Positions 26,981 through 35,470 of a DNA stretch of 64,000 nt are shown here, piece by piece. The position numbers were made by a program, and so were the translations under genes. The DNA comes from Archangium sp. (GTDB lineage Bacteria; Myxococcota; Myxococcia; Myxococcales; Myxococcaceae), in NCBI GenBank assembly GCA_030681645.1, contig JAUXRX010000057.1, positions 186,001-250,000 of the forward strand, written 5' to 3'. The notes under the pieces are model-generated. The model had not been told where the DNA came from, did no database searches, and saw only the letters and a program-made list of their open reading frames with translations. Positions within the stretch are counted from its first letter, which is position 1. The number at the start of each line of letters is the position of its first letter.

Positions 26981-27676
26981 ATGCGCCTCTCGACGCACCA
27001 CCTGTCGCTGCACTTCGGAAACGTGCGCGCGCTCCACGAGCTGACGCTCGAGTTCCCCGTGGGCAGCCGCACCGTGCTGTGGGGCCCGGCGGGCGGCGGC
27101 AAGACGTCGCTGCTCAAGTGCCTCACCGGGCTGGTGATGCCGACGGGGGGCGAGGTGCAGTGGGACGACGTGCCGGTGAGCCAACGCACGGCGCAGGAGA
27201 AGCGCGACGCGCAGGTGGCCTTCGGCATGGTCTTTCAGAGCGACGCGCTCTTCGACTCGCTGACCGTGCTGGAGAACGTGCTGCTGCCGCTGCGCAAGCG
27301 CCACGTGCCCGAAGCCGAGGCGCTGGAGCGGGCGAACGAGGCGATCAAGCGGGTGCACCTCACCGAGGCGGCGCAGAAGCACCCGGAGAACCTGTCGGGA
27401 GGCATGAAGAAGCGCGCGGGGGTGGCGAGGGCGATCGTGGCGCGGCCGCAGGTGCTGCTGGCCGATGATCCGTTCGCAGGGCTCGACCCGAAGACCGAGC
27501 GATCGATCGCCGAGCTGCTGCTGGAGATCTCCGAGGGGCGCACCCTGATCGTCGCCCTGCCTGACCCCGTGCCGTCGCTGCCGGTCGATCGAACCATCCG
27601 CCTGGTCGCCGGCCAGGTGCAACCGTTCGGAAGCGCCCACCCGTTCACCCCGAGCGGAGTCGAGGGGCCCCGGTGA
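26981..27676 (+). CDS. MlaF-like ABC ATPase with degenerate Walker B and switch regions
   Basis: A 231-aa nucleotide-binding subunit of an Mla/MCE-type lipid transporter. Walker A is GPAGGGKTS (35-43), the Q-loop is VFQSDALFDSLTV as in MlaF, and the signature LSGGMKKR (139-146) is intact. The catalytic Glu after Walker B is Asp (ADDPFAGLD, D163), and the switch His is missing (VALPDP, Pro194 where VSHD is usual). This points to a non-hydrolysing half-site. The last 12 or so residues (HPFTPSGVEGPR) come from a family B repeat. It overlaps the first permease gene (GTGA) and heads a coupled operon. Confidence 0.88.
   Translation: MRLSTHHLSLHFGNVRALHELTLEFPVGSRTVLWGPAGGGKTSLLKCLTGLVMPTGGEVQWDDVPVSQRTAQEKRDAQVAFGMVFQSDALFDSLTVLENVLLPLRKRHVPEAEALERANEAIKRVHLTEAAQKHPENLSGGMKKRAGVARAIVARPQVLLADDPFAGLDPKTERSIAELLLEISEGRTLIVALPDPVPSLPVDRTIRLVAGQVQPFGSAHPFTPSGVEGPR
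27641..27667. repeat. Dispersed repeat family B, copy 2, at the 3' end of the ATPase gene
   Basis: CCGTTCACCCCGAGCGGAGT followed by CGAGGGG, the reverse complement of the copy at 20491-20516. It is translated as the C-terminus of the ATPase. Confidence 0.8.
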
Positions 27677-28449
27677 GCGTCATCCGCCACTTCGGCGCCT
27701 TCGTGCTCTGGCTCACCCGGTTGGTGGGCGCGAACATGCTCGTGTTCGGGCGCACCCTGCTCCACCTGCCGCGCTTGAACCTGGGCGAGCTGGGCCGGGC
27801 GATGGTGCTGTTCGGCTACCGCTCGCTGCCGCTCTCGCTGGGGGCCGCGACGCTGATCGGCGCGACGGTGGTGCTGCAGGCGGGCGTGTACGCGACCAAG
27901 TTCGGCGCCCGCCTCTACGTGGGCTGGGCGGCGGGCTTCGCGCTGCTGTGGGAGTTCGGCCCCCTGCTGCTCGGCCTGGTGATGGCCGCGCGCATCGGCG
28001 CCCGCAACGCGGCCGAGCTCGCGCTGCTCACGGTCAACGGACAGATCGAGGGGCTCAAGGGGATCTCGCTCGATCCGTTCCGCATCCTGGTGGCGCCGCG
28101 GGTGGTGGCGAGCGTGCTGTCGGTGATGATGCTGACGACCACGACGTTCATCGTGTCGATCGGCTGGGAAGCGGTCGCGGCGTATTACACGCTCGATCTG
28201 CCGGTGCGGATCTTCTTCCAGGCGTTCTCCGACATGTTGCGCTGGGGCGACCTGGTGGGCGGCGTGCTCAAGACCACCGCGTTCGGGCTGGCGATCTCCG
28301 TGGTGTCGACGGCGGCCGGTCTTCGCGCCACCGGCGGCGCGCGCGGAGTCGGCCAGGCGGCCGCGGCTTCGGTGGTGACGAGCTGCGCGGCGATCTTCAC
28401 GCTCGACTTCCTGCTCACCCCGGTGCTCTCGAGGATGTTCGGCGGATGA
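27673..28449 (+). CDS. MlaE/YrbE-type permease A
   Basis: A 258-aa inner-membrane permease. The amphipathic N-terminus (GRTLLHLPRLNLGELGRAM) and helices ATLIGATVVLQAGVYATKFG, FGPLLLGLVMAARIGARNAA and RVVASVLSVMMLTTTTFIVS follow the MlaE fold. The conserved Glu/Ile-rich coupling region reads LALLTVNGQIEGLKGISLDP. MlaE dimers bring phospholipid or other hydrophobic cargo between the inner membrane and an MCE protein. GTG 27673 overlaps the ATPase stop, and its own stop overlaps the next permease (ATGA). Confidence 0.9.
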   Translation: MSVIRHFGAFVLWLTRLVGANMLVFGRTLLHLPRLNLGELGRAMVLFGYRSLPLSLGAATLIGATVVLQAGVYATKFGARLYVGWAAGFALLWEFGPLLLGLVMAARIGARNAAELALLTVNGQIEGLKGISLDPFRILVAPRVVASVLSVMMLTTTTFIVSIGWEAVAAYYTLDLPVRIFFQAFSDMLRWGDLVGGVLKTTAFGLAISVVSTAAGLRATGGARGVGQAAAASVVTSCAAIFTLDFLLTPVLSRMFGG

Positions 28450-29189
28450 CGATGATCCACACCCTCGGCGCGCAGGCGCTGCTCTTCACCCGATCGCTGC
28501 GCAGCGCGAAGCGCGAGGGCGTGATGTGGCGCGAGGTGCTGCGTCACATGGCGGAGCTGGGGGCGAGCTCGAGCCTGCTCATCGGCGCGGGCCTGGCGTT
28601 CTTCGGCACGGTGATGGTGACCATCGCGTACGCCCAGGCGCGCAAGTACACGGGCAACATCACGGTGGTCGGGCCGGCGTACTTCGAGCTGATCTTGCGC
28701 GAGTTCGCCCCGATGTTGACCGCGCTGCTGGCGGCGTCACGGCAGGCGGCGTCGACGTCGGCCGAGCTGGGCGCGATGTCGGTGAACGAGCAGGTGGAAG
28801 CGCTCGAGCTGTCCGCCGCAGATCCGCTCGCCGAGCTGGTGGCGCCGCGCATCATCGCCTCGACGTTGACGCTGCCGCTGCTGACGGTGGTGGGCACCTG
28901 GTTCGCCACCCTGTCTGCGGTGGCGACGGTGACGTACGTGTTTGGCGCCGACGGCAGAGCGTTCATGGATCCCTCGATGGTGGATCCCGGCGACGTGGCC
29001 TGCGCGTTCGTGAAGGCGATCGTGTGCGGGGCGTTCATTCCGGTGGCCGCCGCGTACCGGGGGCTGCGCGCGAAGGGCGGCGCGAGCGCCGTGGGTGAGG
29101 CCGTCACCACGGGGGTCGTGGAGGCGTGCATGGGCTGCCTGCTGCTCGACTTCCTCGTGGCAGCGGTGTTCCTCATCATCGGCGTATGA
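28446..29189 (+). CDS. MlaE/YrbE-type permease B
   Basis: A 247-aa second permease from ATG 28446, overlapping permease A by 4 nt. It has the same fold: GAGLAFFGTVMVTIAYAQAR, FAPMLTALLAASRQAASTSA, ELGAMSVNEQVEALELSAAD and PRIIASTLTLPLLTVVGTWF. It is clearly diverged from permease A, so the pair probably forms a heterodimer, as YrbE-A/YrbE-B do in actinobacterial Mce systems. Its stop overlaps the start of a further short frame at 29186. Confidence 0.9.
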   Translation: MTMIHTLGAQALLFTRSLRSAKREGVMWREVLRHMAELGASSSLLIGAGLAFFGTVMVTIAYAQARKYTGNITVVGPAYFELILREFAPMLTALLAASRQAASTSAELGAMSVNEQVEALELSAADPLAELVAPRIIASTLTLPLLTVVGTWFATLSAVATVTYVFGADGRAFMDPSMVDPGDVACAFVKAIVCGAFIPVAAAYRGLRAKGGASAVGEAVTTGVVEACMGCLLLDFLVAAVFLIIGV

Positions 29190-29395
29190 AGATGAGCCCC
29201 GCAATTCCGATCTCCGCCAGTGTCGGTGCCTGCCTGGGCGGGTTCATCGGATACGCGCTTGCTCCCGGCTGGGAGATAGCTCCATTCGTGATCGGCGTCG
29301 TCGAGGGTCATGGCCCTGGGGACGGCGGCAGGGCAGGGTTGCCCCGTGCTCGACTCGCCCAGGCCCCTCAGCCACGGGCAAGGACCCGAGGGTGA
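29186..29395 (+). CDS. Short coupled membrane frame, probably a truncated fourth operon gene
   Basis: ATG 29186 overlaps the permease stop (ATGA), as do the other joints of this operon. The first 39 or so residues (SASVGACLGGFIGYALAPGW) form a convincing membrane segment. The following 30 (GHGPGDGGRAGLPRARLAQA) are Gly/Pro/Arg-rich and unlike protein in this genome. The frame ends 10 nt before a nested palindromic element. I read it as the start of a membrane gene whose remainder was lost. A genuine 69-aa protein is also possible. Confidence 0.4.
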   Translation: MKMSPAIPISASVGACLGGFIGYALAPGWEIAPFVIGVVEGHGPGDGGRAGLPRARLAQAPQPRARTRG

Positions 29396-29405
29396 CGCGG
29401 TCACG

Positions 29406-29545
29406 TTGTCTCCTTTGTTGACTGTGAGGGCGGGGGCGGAGGGGCTCAATAACCTCGTCCTCTTTGTTGACAACCCTTCGTCAACAAAGAGGACAGGGAT
29501 TTGTGGGGTCGGTCCCCCCACCCTCACAGTCAACAAAGGAGACAA
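29406..29545. repeat. Nested palindromic element
   Basis: The outer arms 29406-29430 and 29521-29545 are a perfect 25-bp inverted repeat containing CTCCTTTGTTGAC. The inner arms 29457-29471 and 29480-29494 are a perfect 15-bp inverted repeat with the related CCTCTTTGTTGAC and an 8-nt loop. The four copies of TTTGTTGAC (two per strand) give a REPIN-like layout. The 29546-29690 remainder shows no gene. The A+T level in the arms is visibly higher than in the surrounding DNA. Confidence 0.8.
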
Positions 29546-29690
29546 GTGGCCGACCGAACCTTCGTACCCCGAACCGCGACCCGGGAGCGGAGGCGGTTGG
29601 TGACGGGTCGCCGCACCGGACATGCTCGGCACCGCTGACGACGCTGGGTATGAGCCCGTCAGTCGCGGCGACTCGGGACGTGAACCGATC

Positions 29691-30359
29691 ATGGGACTGA
29701 ACTTCGCCTTCGTCTTTCTTCTGGAGCGCACTGAGCTGCCGAGGCTGGCGCAGGCGATCACCGCCCGCCTGACTGCTGAGTCAGCGCGTCCCCGGCTGAC
29801 CGACCCACCTGAGCGGGCGCTGGAGTCCACCGGCTATCGATTCGCGCGCGACCCGCACGCCCCTTGCCTCAGCTTCCGTGACCCTGTCGGTCACCACTCA
29901 CCCTTTGGCTGTGTCTACCTGGAGCGGCTGGAAGGGCTGCGGTTCGCGATCATCTCCCTCCGCGCTGCGGCCACCTCGATGAGCCACCGGTTTGACACCG
30001 ATGGGGCCATCTCCGGAATGATGCGTGAGATCGCGGAGAGCGGAGGCGTCCTGGCCGTGGCGTTCGACCGAGAGCTGAGCGCATGGGGGCGTCCGCCTGA
30101 CGAGAGCATGGGTGGTGGCCTGCCGTTTCCTGAGATCGCCGAGTACCTCCCCTTCTGGGCCAGCGAGTTCGGAGTGCCCCTCGGGCCCGCCCGTCAGCGT
30201 GCGCTCGAGGCCCGCGCCACGATTCTGGGCTCGCGCCTGGCATCGGACACAGAGGAGGCCGTCCGCGAAGCGCTGCTGGATGACGATGCGTTCGACGCCC
30301 GGATCGACGAGTTCGTCGTGCGGGTTCTGGACGCCCGTTCCGGCCGCAAACACAGCTGA
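29691..30359 (+). CDS. Hypothetical cytoplasmic protein
   Basis: A 222-aa protein from ATG 29691 (MGLNFAFVFLLERTELPRLA); an upstream frame to 29622 is not supported. It is mixed alpha/beta, with a GHHSPFGCVYLERLEGLRFA strand pair, an acidic C-terminal helix (DTEEAVREALLDDDAFDARI) and no signal peptide or membrane segment. The family is not recognised. Codon use is a little less GC-biased than in neighbouring genes, and it follows the palindromic element, so acquisition together with that element is conceivable. Confidence 0.6.
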   Translation: MGLNFAFVFLLERTELPRLAQAITARLTAESARPRLTDPPERALESTGYRFARDPHAPCLSFRDPVGHHSPFGCVYLERLEGLRFAIISLRAAATSMSHRFDTDGAISGMMREIAESGGVLAVAFDRELSAWGRPPDESMGGGLPFPEIAEYLPFWASEFGVPLGPARQRALEARATILGSRLASDTEEAVREALLDDDAFDARIDEFVVRVLDARSGRKHS

Positions 30360-30374
30360 GCTAGGGTCGCGGCC

Positions 30375-31574
30375 GTGCTCCGTTCAGCCGGCCTGATCGT
30401 CATCGTCGTGTTCGCAGCTTCGTGCGGCGGACCCACCAAAGAGAAGTGCGACGCCGTCACCTGCAGCAGCGGCTGCTGTGACGCCCTGGGGGAGTGCCAG
30501 GGCGGCTTCGACTCGTCCGCGTGCGGCGCGCCCGGAGGCGTCTGCACTGCGTGTGGAACCGATCAGCTCTGCTCGTTCGGCATCTGCATCGGCGGCAGCA
30601 GCGGAGGAGGCGGCGGCGCGAGTGGTGGCGGAACCGGCGGCGGCGCGACGGGTGGCGGAACCGGTGGCGGCGCGACCGGAGGCGGCGGAATGACCGGCGG
30701 CGGAGCAGGCGATGCCGGAGTGCCGTCCTGCACGAACATCACCGGCGACCGCCGCACCCAGGTCTGCCTTCGCTGGACCTGCGATCGCGCCGACATGAAC
30801 GAAGGCACCTGGAACGGCAGCGTGGCCGCCTGCATGCCCGGGGACCTCACCGCGGCCGCCCGCGCGAACGCACTCAAGATCCTCAACACGTACCGCTTCG
30901 TGGCCGACCTGCCTCCCGTCACCACCAACCCCACCCGCGACACGGCCGCCCAGGAATGCGCCCTCATCCAGGACGCGGCCAACATGCTCAGCCACACGCC
31001 CGACGCCGGCACGCCCTGCTACACGGCGATCGGCGCGAGCGCTGCGGGCAACAGCAACATCTCGAGCGCGGCCGCGGTGCGATCGATCGACATGTACATG
31101 TCGGACTTCGGCAACTCGACCACCATGGGCCATCGCCGCTGGTTCCTCTCGAACACGCTCGGCCCCGTCGGCATCGGCGGCACCACCGGCGCGAGCTGTC
31201 ACTGGGTGATCGGCGGCAGCGGCACGGCCACCAAGCGCTTCATGGCGTGGCCTCCGCCGGGCCCGGTGCCGCTGCAGGCGATCGCCATCCCCACGGTGGG
31301 CACGGGGAACTCCGTCGACCGCACGGGGTGGACGGTGCAGACGTACGCCACCGCCGACAACCTCGCGAACGCCACCATCACCGTCACCGACAACGGCACC
31401 AGCCTGCCCGTCACCATCAACGCGCTGGGCGCGAACTACGGCAGCCGCTCGGCCGTGCGCTTCGTGCCCATGGGGTGGACGAGCCAGGCGGGCCACAGCT
31501 ACGTGGTCACGGTCACCTCACCCACGATGACCACGCCGATCACCTACACGGTGGACGTCGTCACGTGCCCGTAG
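30375..31574 (+). CDS. CAP/SCP-domain lipoprotein with Gly-rich linker
   Basis: A 399-aa protein from GTG 30375 with a lipoprotein signal (VVFAASC, Cys at 17). A Cys-rich knob (KCDAVTCSSGCCDALGECQG) is followed by a roughly 35-residue Gly/Thr/Ala linker. A CAP (SCP/PR1) fold follows: ALKILNTYRFVADLPPV, AAQECALIQDAANMLSHTP and STTMGHRRWFLSNTLGPVGI. The C-terminal beta domain may be Ig-like (TVTDNGTSLPVTINALGANY). CAP proteins bind lipids or act in cell-cell interactions; the role here is unknown. Probably surface-exposed. Confidence 0.85.
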   Translation: MLRSAGLIVIVVFAASCGGPTKEKCDAVTCSSGCCDALGECQGGFDSSACGAPGGVCTACGTDQLCSFGICIGGSSGGGGGASGGGTGGGATGGGTGGGATGGGGMTGGGAGDAGVPSCTNITGDRRTQVCLRWTCDRADMNEGTWNGSVAACMPGDLTAAARANALKILNTYRFVADLPPVTTNPTRDTAAQECALIQDAANMLSHTPDAGTPCYTAIGASAAGNSNISSAAAVRSIDMYMSDFGNSTTMGHRRWFLSNTLGPVGIGGTTGASCHWVIGGSGTATKRFMAWPPPGPVPLQAIAIPTVGTGNSVDRTGWTVQTYATADNLANATITVTDNGTSLPVTINALGANYGSRSAVRFVPMGWTSQAGHSYVVTVTSPTMTTPITYTVDVVTCP

Positions 31575-31587
31575 GTGTTCAGGTCGA

Positions 31588-33447
31588 TCACTTCGCCAGC
31601 CCCACCATCCCCGTCGTCATGACCTCGAGGTAGGTGATGAGCAGCACGCCCACCGCGAGGATCAACAGGAACGGCAGCGTGCGCGCGTAGAGGTACGGCA
31701 GCGGCTTCTGGAAGCGCGACGACGCGAGGAAGAGGTTGAGCCCCATCGGCGGGAAGAGGAAGCCGAGCTCGAGGTTCGCCAGGAAGATCACCCCGAGGTG
31801 CACGGGATCGATGCCGTACGCCACGCCGATCGGCGCGACCAGGGGCGCGAGCACCACGATGGCCGCGTAGATCTCGAGCACGCTGCCGAAGATGAGCAGG
31901 CCCACGTTGAGCGCCAGCAGGAACACCCAAGGGCTCTTCACGTGCGTGGTCGTCCACTCCAGCAGCAGCGTGGGCACCTCGGCGTCGACCAGGTAGGACG
32001 AGAGCCCCATCGCCACCCCGAGCAGGATCACCACGGCGCCCACCAGCGTGCTCGCGGTCACCAGCACCCGGGGCAGGTCCTTCACCGGGCGGATGGTGCG
32101 GAAGACCACCATCTCGACGAAGAGCGCGTACGCGCAGCCCAGCGCGCTCGCCTCGACGATGGTGCCGAAGCCCGAGACGACGGTGGCGATCACGATGACC
32201 GGCAGCCCGAGATCCCACTTCGCTTCCCACAGCCCCAGGCCCGCGTCCTTAGGCTTGAACTTCTGCCGGGCGATCTTGTGGCGAATGCCCATGAAGATGC
32301 CGTACGCCGCCACCATCGCCATCATCAGCAGGCCGGGAACGAGGCCTCCGAGGAAGAGGTGCGCGACGGGCACCGAGGCGACCACCGAGTAGAGGATCAC
32401 CGGCAGCGACGGCGGGAAGAGAAGGCCCAGCGAGCCTGACGCGGTCACCAGGCCCATGCTGAAGCCTTCGGGGTAACCCTCTTCCTTCAGCATCGGCAGC
32501 AGGAGCCCGCCGAGCGCGAGAATGGTCACGCCCGAGCCGCCCGTGAACGTGGTGAACACCGCGCACACCACCGTGGCCATGATCGCCACTCCGCCCGGCA
32601 TCCACCCGAAGAAGCCCTTGTAGGCCTTCACCAGTCGCTTGGCCGCGCCGCCTTCCGCCAGCACGTAGCCCGCGATCGTCAGGAGCGGGATCGCCGGCAA
32701 CGTCGCCGACGACACCAGGCGGAACGTCTCTGCCGGCACCGCCGCGACGGGCGTGCCGTCATGCCAGAACAGCACCATCGCCACCGCGCCCATCACCACG
32801 AACACCGGCGCGCCGCTCAGGAACGCGATGCCGATGATCACCAGCAGCACGGTCATCACCGCAGACGACGGCGCGAAAGCCCCGAGCGCGAAGGCGAGCC
32901 CGATGGCGACCAGGGCGACGCCGCGATCGATCCACGACTGCGGCTCCTTGCCGACGCGCCAGGCGAAGCGCAGCGCCATCACCGCGAAGGCGAAGGGCAT
33001 GATCGCCTCGCTCCACGACACGGGGAACGAGCCGACCACCGTGCGGCCGCTGTCTGCGTCGGCCTGCACCACCTTCCACGACGCGTAGGCCAGCAACGCG
33101 CAGACCGCCGCCGCCGTGACGCGGGTGAGCAGGCTCGCGACGCGCCGCGGCCAGCCCTTCGGGATCGCCTCGACGGTGGAGAGCGCGAGGTGCTTGCCCG
33201 TGCCCGCCGCGAGCAGCGCTCCGAGGAAGCCGATCCACAGGGTCAGGTGCTGGACGATCACCGACGCGCTGGGGATCTCGGTGTCGGCCACCTTACGCGC
33301 GAGCGCCTGGATCACCGGCAACGCCACCATCACCAGCGCGAGCAGGCCCACGAACAGGCCTGCGCCGGTGGTGAGCTTGCGCTCGATCGGCGAGAGGTCC
33401 TTCTGAGCGTCCTCGAACTCCCCTTCGGGCGTCATCTCGGTGGTCAT
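31588..33447 (-). CDS. TRAP transporter fused permease (DctQM)
   Basis: A 619-aa inner-membrane protein. The first third (TGAGLFVGLLALVMVALPVI, LTLWIGFLGALLAAGTGKHL) is the small DctQ subunit. From about residue 210 the large DctM subunit follows, with FLSGAPVFVVMGAVAMVLFW, SSATLPAIPLLTIAGYVLAE, VFTTFTGGSGVTILALGGLL and GLLFPPSLPVILYSV. Such carriers use the Na+ or H+ gradient to import organic acids or similar solutes with a periplasmic binding protein. ATG 33447 is chosen; starts at 33468 and 33480 are possible. It is divergent from the TatT-DctP genes. Confidence 0.92.
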   Translation of the reverse strand: MTTEMTPEGEFEDAQKDLSPIERKLTTGAGLFVGLLALVMVALPVIQALARKVADTEIPSASVIVQHLTLWIGFLGALLAAGTGKHLALSTVEAIPKGWPRRVASLLTRVTAAAVCALLAYASWKVVQADADSGRTVVGSFPVSWSEAIMPFAFAVMALRFAWRVGKEPQSWIDRGVALVAIGLAFALGAFAPSSAVMTVLLVIIGIAFLSGAPVFVVMGAVAMVLFWHDGTPVAAVPAETFRLVSSATLPAIPLLTIAGYVLAEGGAAKRLVKAYKGFFGWMPGGVAIMATVVCAVFTTFTGGSGVTILALGGLLLPMLKEEGYPEGFSMGLVTASGSLGLLFPPSLPVILYSVVASVPVAHLFLGGLVPGLLMMAMVAAYGIFMGIRHKIARQKFKPKDAGLGLWEAKWDLGLPVIVIATVVSGFGTIVEASALGCAYALFVEMVVFRTIRPVKDLPRVLVTASTLVGAVVILLGVAMGLSSYLVDAEVPTLLLEWTTTHVKSPWVFLLALNVGLLIFGSVLEIYAAIVVLAPLVAPIGVAYGIDPVHLGVIFLANLELGFLFPPMGLNLFLASSRFQKPLPYLYARTLPFLLILAVGVLLITYLEVMTTGMVGLAK

Positions 33448-33522
33448 CGCGGGTTGCGCTCGTACCATGTAACGGCGCAATTCGTTGACCCCCGGGGTCC
33501 GAGGTCCTTATGAGCGAGCGGC

Positions 33523-34416
33523 ATGCTTCGACTCGCTCTCATCGCTGCGCTCGCGGTCTTCGGTTCAGGCTGCTTCGCCTCGTTCGCCACCGGCGTCGTC
33601 GCCGACGCGCTCTCGGGCCCCGGCACGCTGGGCACCGACGACGATCCCGAGCTGGTGCGTGACGCGGCTCCCTTCGGCCTCAAGACCATGGAGAGCGTGC
33701 TGCAGTCGCAGCCTCGCCACGTGGGCCTGCTCACCTCGCTCGCCTCGGGCTTCACCCAGTACGGCTACGCCTTCGTGCAGCAGGACGCCGACGCCGAGGA
33801 GTTCGCCGGCCGCAACACCCCCGCCGCCACCATGCGCCTGCGCGCGAAGAAGCTGTTCCTGCGCGCCCGCGACTACGGGCTGCAGGGCCTCGAGCTCTCG
33901 AGCCCGGGCATCACCGAGAAGCTCAAGTCGATGCGCGGCCTGCCCGAAGCGGTAGCGCCCCTGAAGAAAGAGGACGTGCCCCTCGTCTACTGGACCGCTG
34001 CGGCCTGGTCGCTGGCCATCTCGAACGGGAAGGAAGACATGGGGCTGGTGTCAGAGCTGCCGGCTCCGGAGGCCTTGATGAAGCGCGCGCTGGAGCTCGA
34101 CGAGACGTGGGAAGAGGGCTCGCTGCTCGAGTTCTTCGTGTCCTACGAGGCCGCGCGCCCGGGCGGGACTGAAGCGGGCGCCAAAGCGTTCCTGGATCGA
34201 TCGCTCAAGCTGAGCGGCGGGAAGCACCTGGGCGTGCAGGTGTCGTGGGCCGAGGGCGTGCTGGTGCAGTCGCAGAAGCGCGAGGAGTTCGAGGCGGTGC
34301 TCAAGGCCGTGATCGCCGCCGACGTGGACGCCTCGAAGAAAGATCGCCTGGCGAACACGATTGCGCAGCGCCGCGCGAAGATGCTGCTCAAGTATGCGGA
34401 CGACCTTTTCAACTGA
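33523..34416 (+). CDS. TRAP-associated TatT-like lipoprotein
   Basis: A 297-aa lipoprotein (LAVFGSGC, Cys at 17). The helical body has TPR-like repeats (LLTSLASGFTQYGYAFVQQD, RLRAKKLFLRARDYGLQGLE, WTAAAWSLAISNG, LLEFFVSYEAARP) and matches TRAP T-component (TatT) proteins. In Treponema, TatT (Tp0956) forms a trimer that docks the binding protein TatP. It lies just upstream of the DctP gene, so the pair is probably the periplasmic part of the transporter at 31.6-33.4 kb. Confidence 0.88.
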   Translation: MLRLALIAALAVFGSGCFASFATGVVADALSGPGTLGTDDDPELVRDAAPFGLKTMESVLQSQPRHVGLLTSLASGFTQYGYAFVQQDADAEEFAGRNTPAATMRLRAKKLFLRARDYGLQGLELSSPGITEKLKSMRGLPEAVAPLKKEDVPLVYWTAAAWSLAISNGKEDMGLVSELPAPEALMKRALELDETWEEGSLLEFFVSYEAARPGGTEAGAKAFLDRSLKLSGGKHLGVQVSWAEGVLVQSQKREEFEAVLKAVIAADVDASKKDRLANTIAQRRAKMLLKYADDLFN

Positions 34417-34426
34417 GGGAATCAAC

Positions 34427-35410
34427 GTGACCAAACGACTCGTGGTGCTGGTGGCGGTGCTGGTGGCGAACGTGGCGCTCGCGCAGGACGTGACGATCAA
34501 GCTGGGCACGCTCGCGCCGCAGGGCTCGACCTGGCACTCGCTGCTCAAGGAGATGGCCGAGAAGTGGTCGGAGGCCTCGGGCGGCAAGGTGAAGCTCAAG
34601 ATCTACGCCGGCGGCACGCAGGGCAGCGAAGGCGACATGGTGCGGAAGATGGGCGTGGGGCAGCTCCAGGCCTCGTCGATCACCAACGTCGGGCTGCACG
34701 ATATCGTGGCCGAGCCGATGGTGTTCTCCACCCCGGGCCTGTTCGACGAGCGCGACTTCCGCGACACGTTCCCCAAGCTCGAGGCGCAGCTCAACGGCAT
34801 CGTCGAGGCCAAGGGCTACGTGGTGCTGTCGTGGGCGCAGGTCGGCACGGTGCAGATCTTCTGCACGAAGCCCTACACGACGCCCGAGGCCGCGGCTGAC
34901 GCGAAGTTCTTCGCCTGGGACGGCGACCCGGCGGCGGTCGAGGCCTTCAAGCTCGTCGGCTTCCGGCCGGTGGTGCTGTCGTCGACCGACATCGTGCCCT
35001 CGCTGCAGACGGGCATGATCACCTGCGTGTCGCAGGTGCCGGCGTACGTGCTCACCGCGCGGCTGTTCGACAAGGCCAACCAGATGGTCGACTACCCCTG
35101 GGCGTACCTGATCGGCGCGACGATCGTGAAGAAGGACGCGTGGGAGAAGATCCCCGCCGACGTGCGGCCCAAGCTGCTGGCGATCACCAGGGACATCAAC
35201 TCGCGCATCGACGCCGAGGTGAAGCGGCTCAATGACGACGCGGTGGCCGCGATGAAGAAGCAGGGCCTCAACGTGGTGAAGGTCGATGCGGGCCCGTGGG
35301 AGAAGGCGGCCATGCGCTCGTGGCCTGCCGTGCGCGGGAAGGTCGTGCCCGAGGCGTTCTTCGACCAGGCGCTCAAGGCGCGCGATGAGGCGCGCAAGGC
35401 GCGGAAGTAG
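34427..35410 (+). CDS. TRAP transporter substrate-binding protein (DctP)
   Basis: A 327-aa periplasmic protein starting at GTG 34427, with GAGGGA 7 nt upstream. The signal peptide is MTKRLVVLVAVLVANVALA. It has the DctP fold: IKLGTLAPQGSTWHSLLKEM, VKLKIYAGGTQGSEGDMVRK, the central helix LQASSITNVGLHDIV and LTARLFDKANQMVDYPWAY. The Arg that usually binds a substrate carboxylate is not obvious, so the ligand may not be a simple C4-dicarboxylate. It starts 10 nt after the TatT stop. Confidence 0.93.
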   Translation: MTKRLVVLVAVLVANVALAQDVTIKLGTLAPQGSTWHSLLKEMAEKWSEASGGKVKLKIYAGGTQGSEGDMVRKMGVGQLQASSITNVGLHDIVAEPMVFSTPGLFDERDFRDTFPKLEAQLNGIVEAKGYVVLSWAQVGTVQIFCTKPYTTPEAAADAKFFAWDGDPAAVEAFKLVGFRPVVLSSTDIVPSLQTGMITCVSQVPAYVLTARLFDKANQMVDYPWAYLIGATIVKKDAWEKIPADVRPKLLAITRDINSRIDAEVKRLNDDAVAAMKKQGLNVVKVDAGPWEKAAMRSWPAVRGKVVPEAFFDQALKARDEARKARK

Positions 35411-35418
35411 CCGTGTAT

Positions 35419-35460
35419 CTCCCTCTCCCCGAGGGGGAGAGGGTCGGGGAGAGGGCAAGC
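35419..35460. repeat. REP-like family C, copy 2, with terminator-like hairpin
   Basis: The 10-bp arms CCCTCTCCCC (35421-35430) and GGGGAGAGGG (35434-35443) have a 3-nt loop. It lies between convergent dctP and hemerythrin genes and probably terminates both. The whole 42-nt unit is the reverse complement of 35971-36012 with one mismatch. Confidence 0.85.
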
Positions 35461-35470
35461 CGATTGAGCG

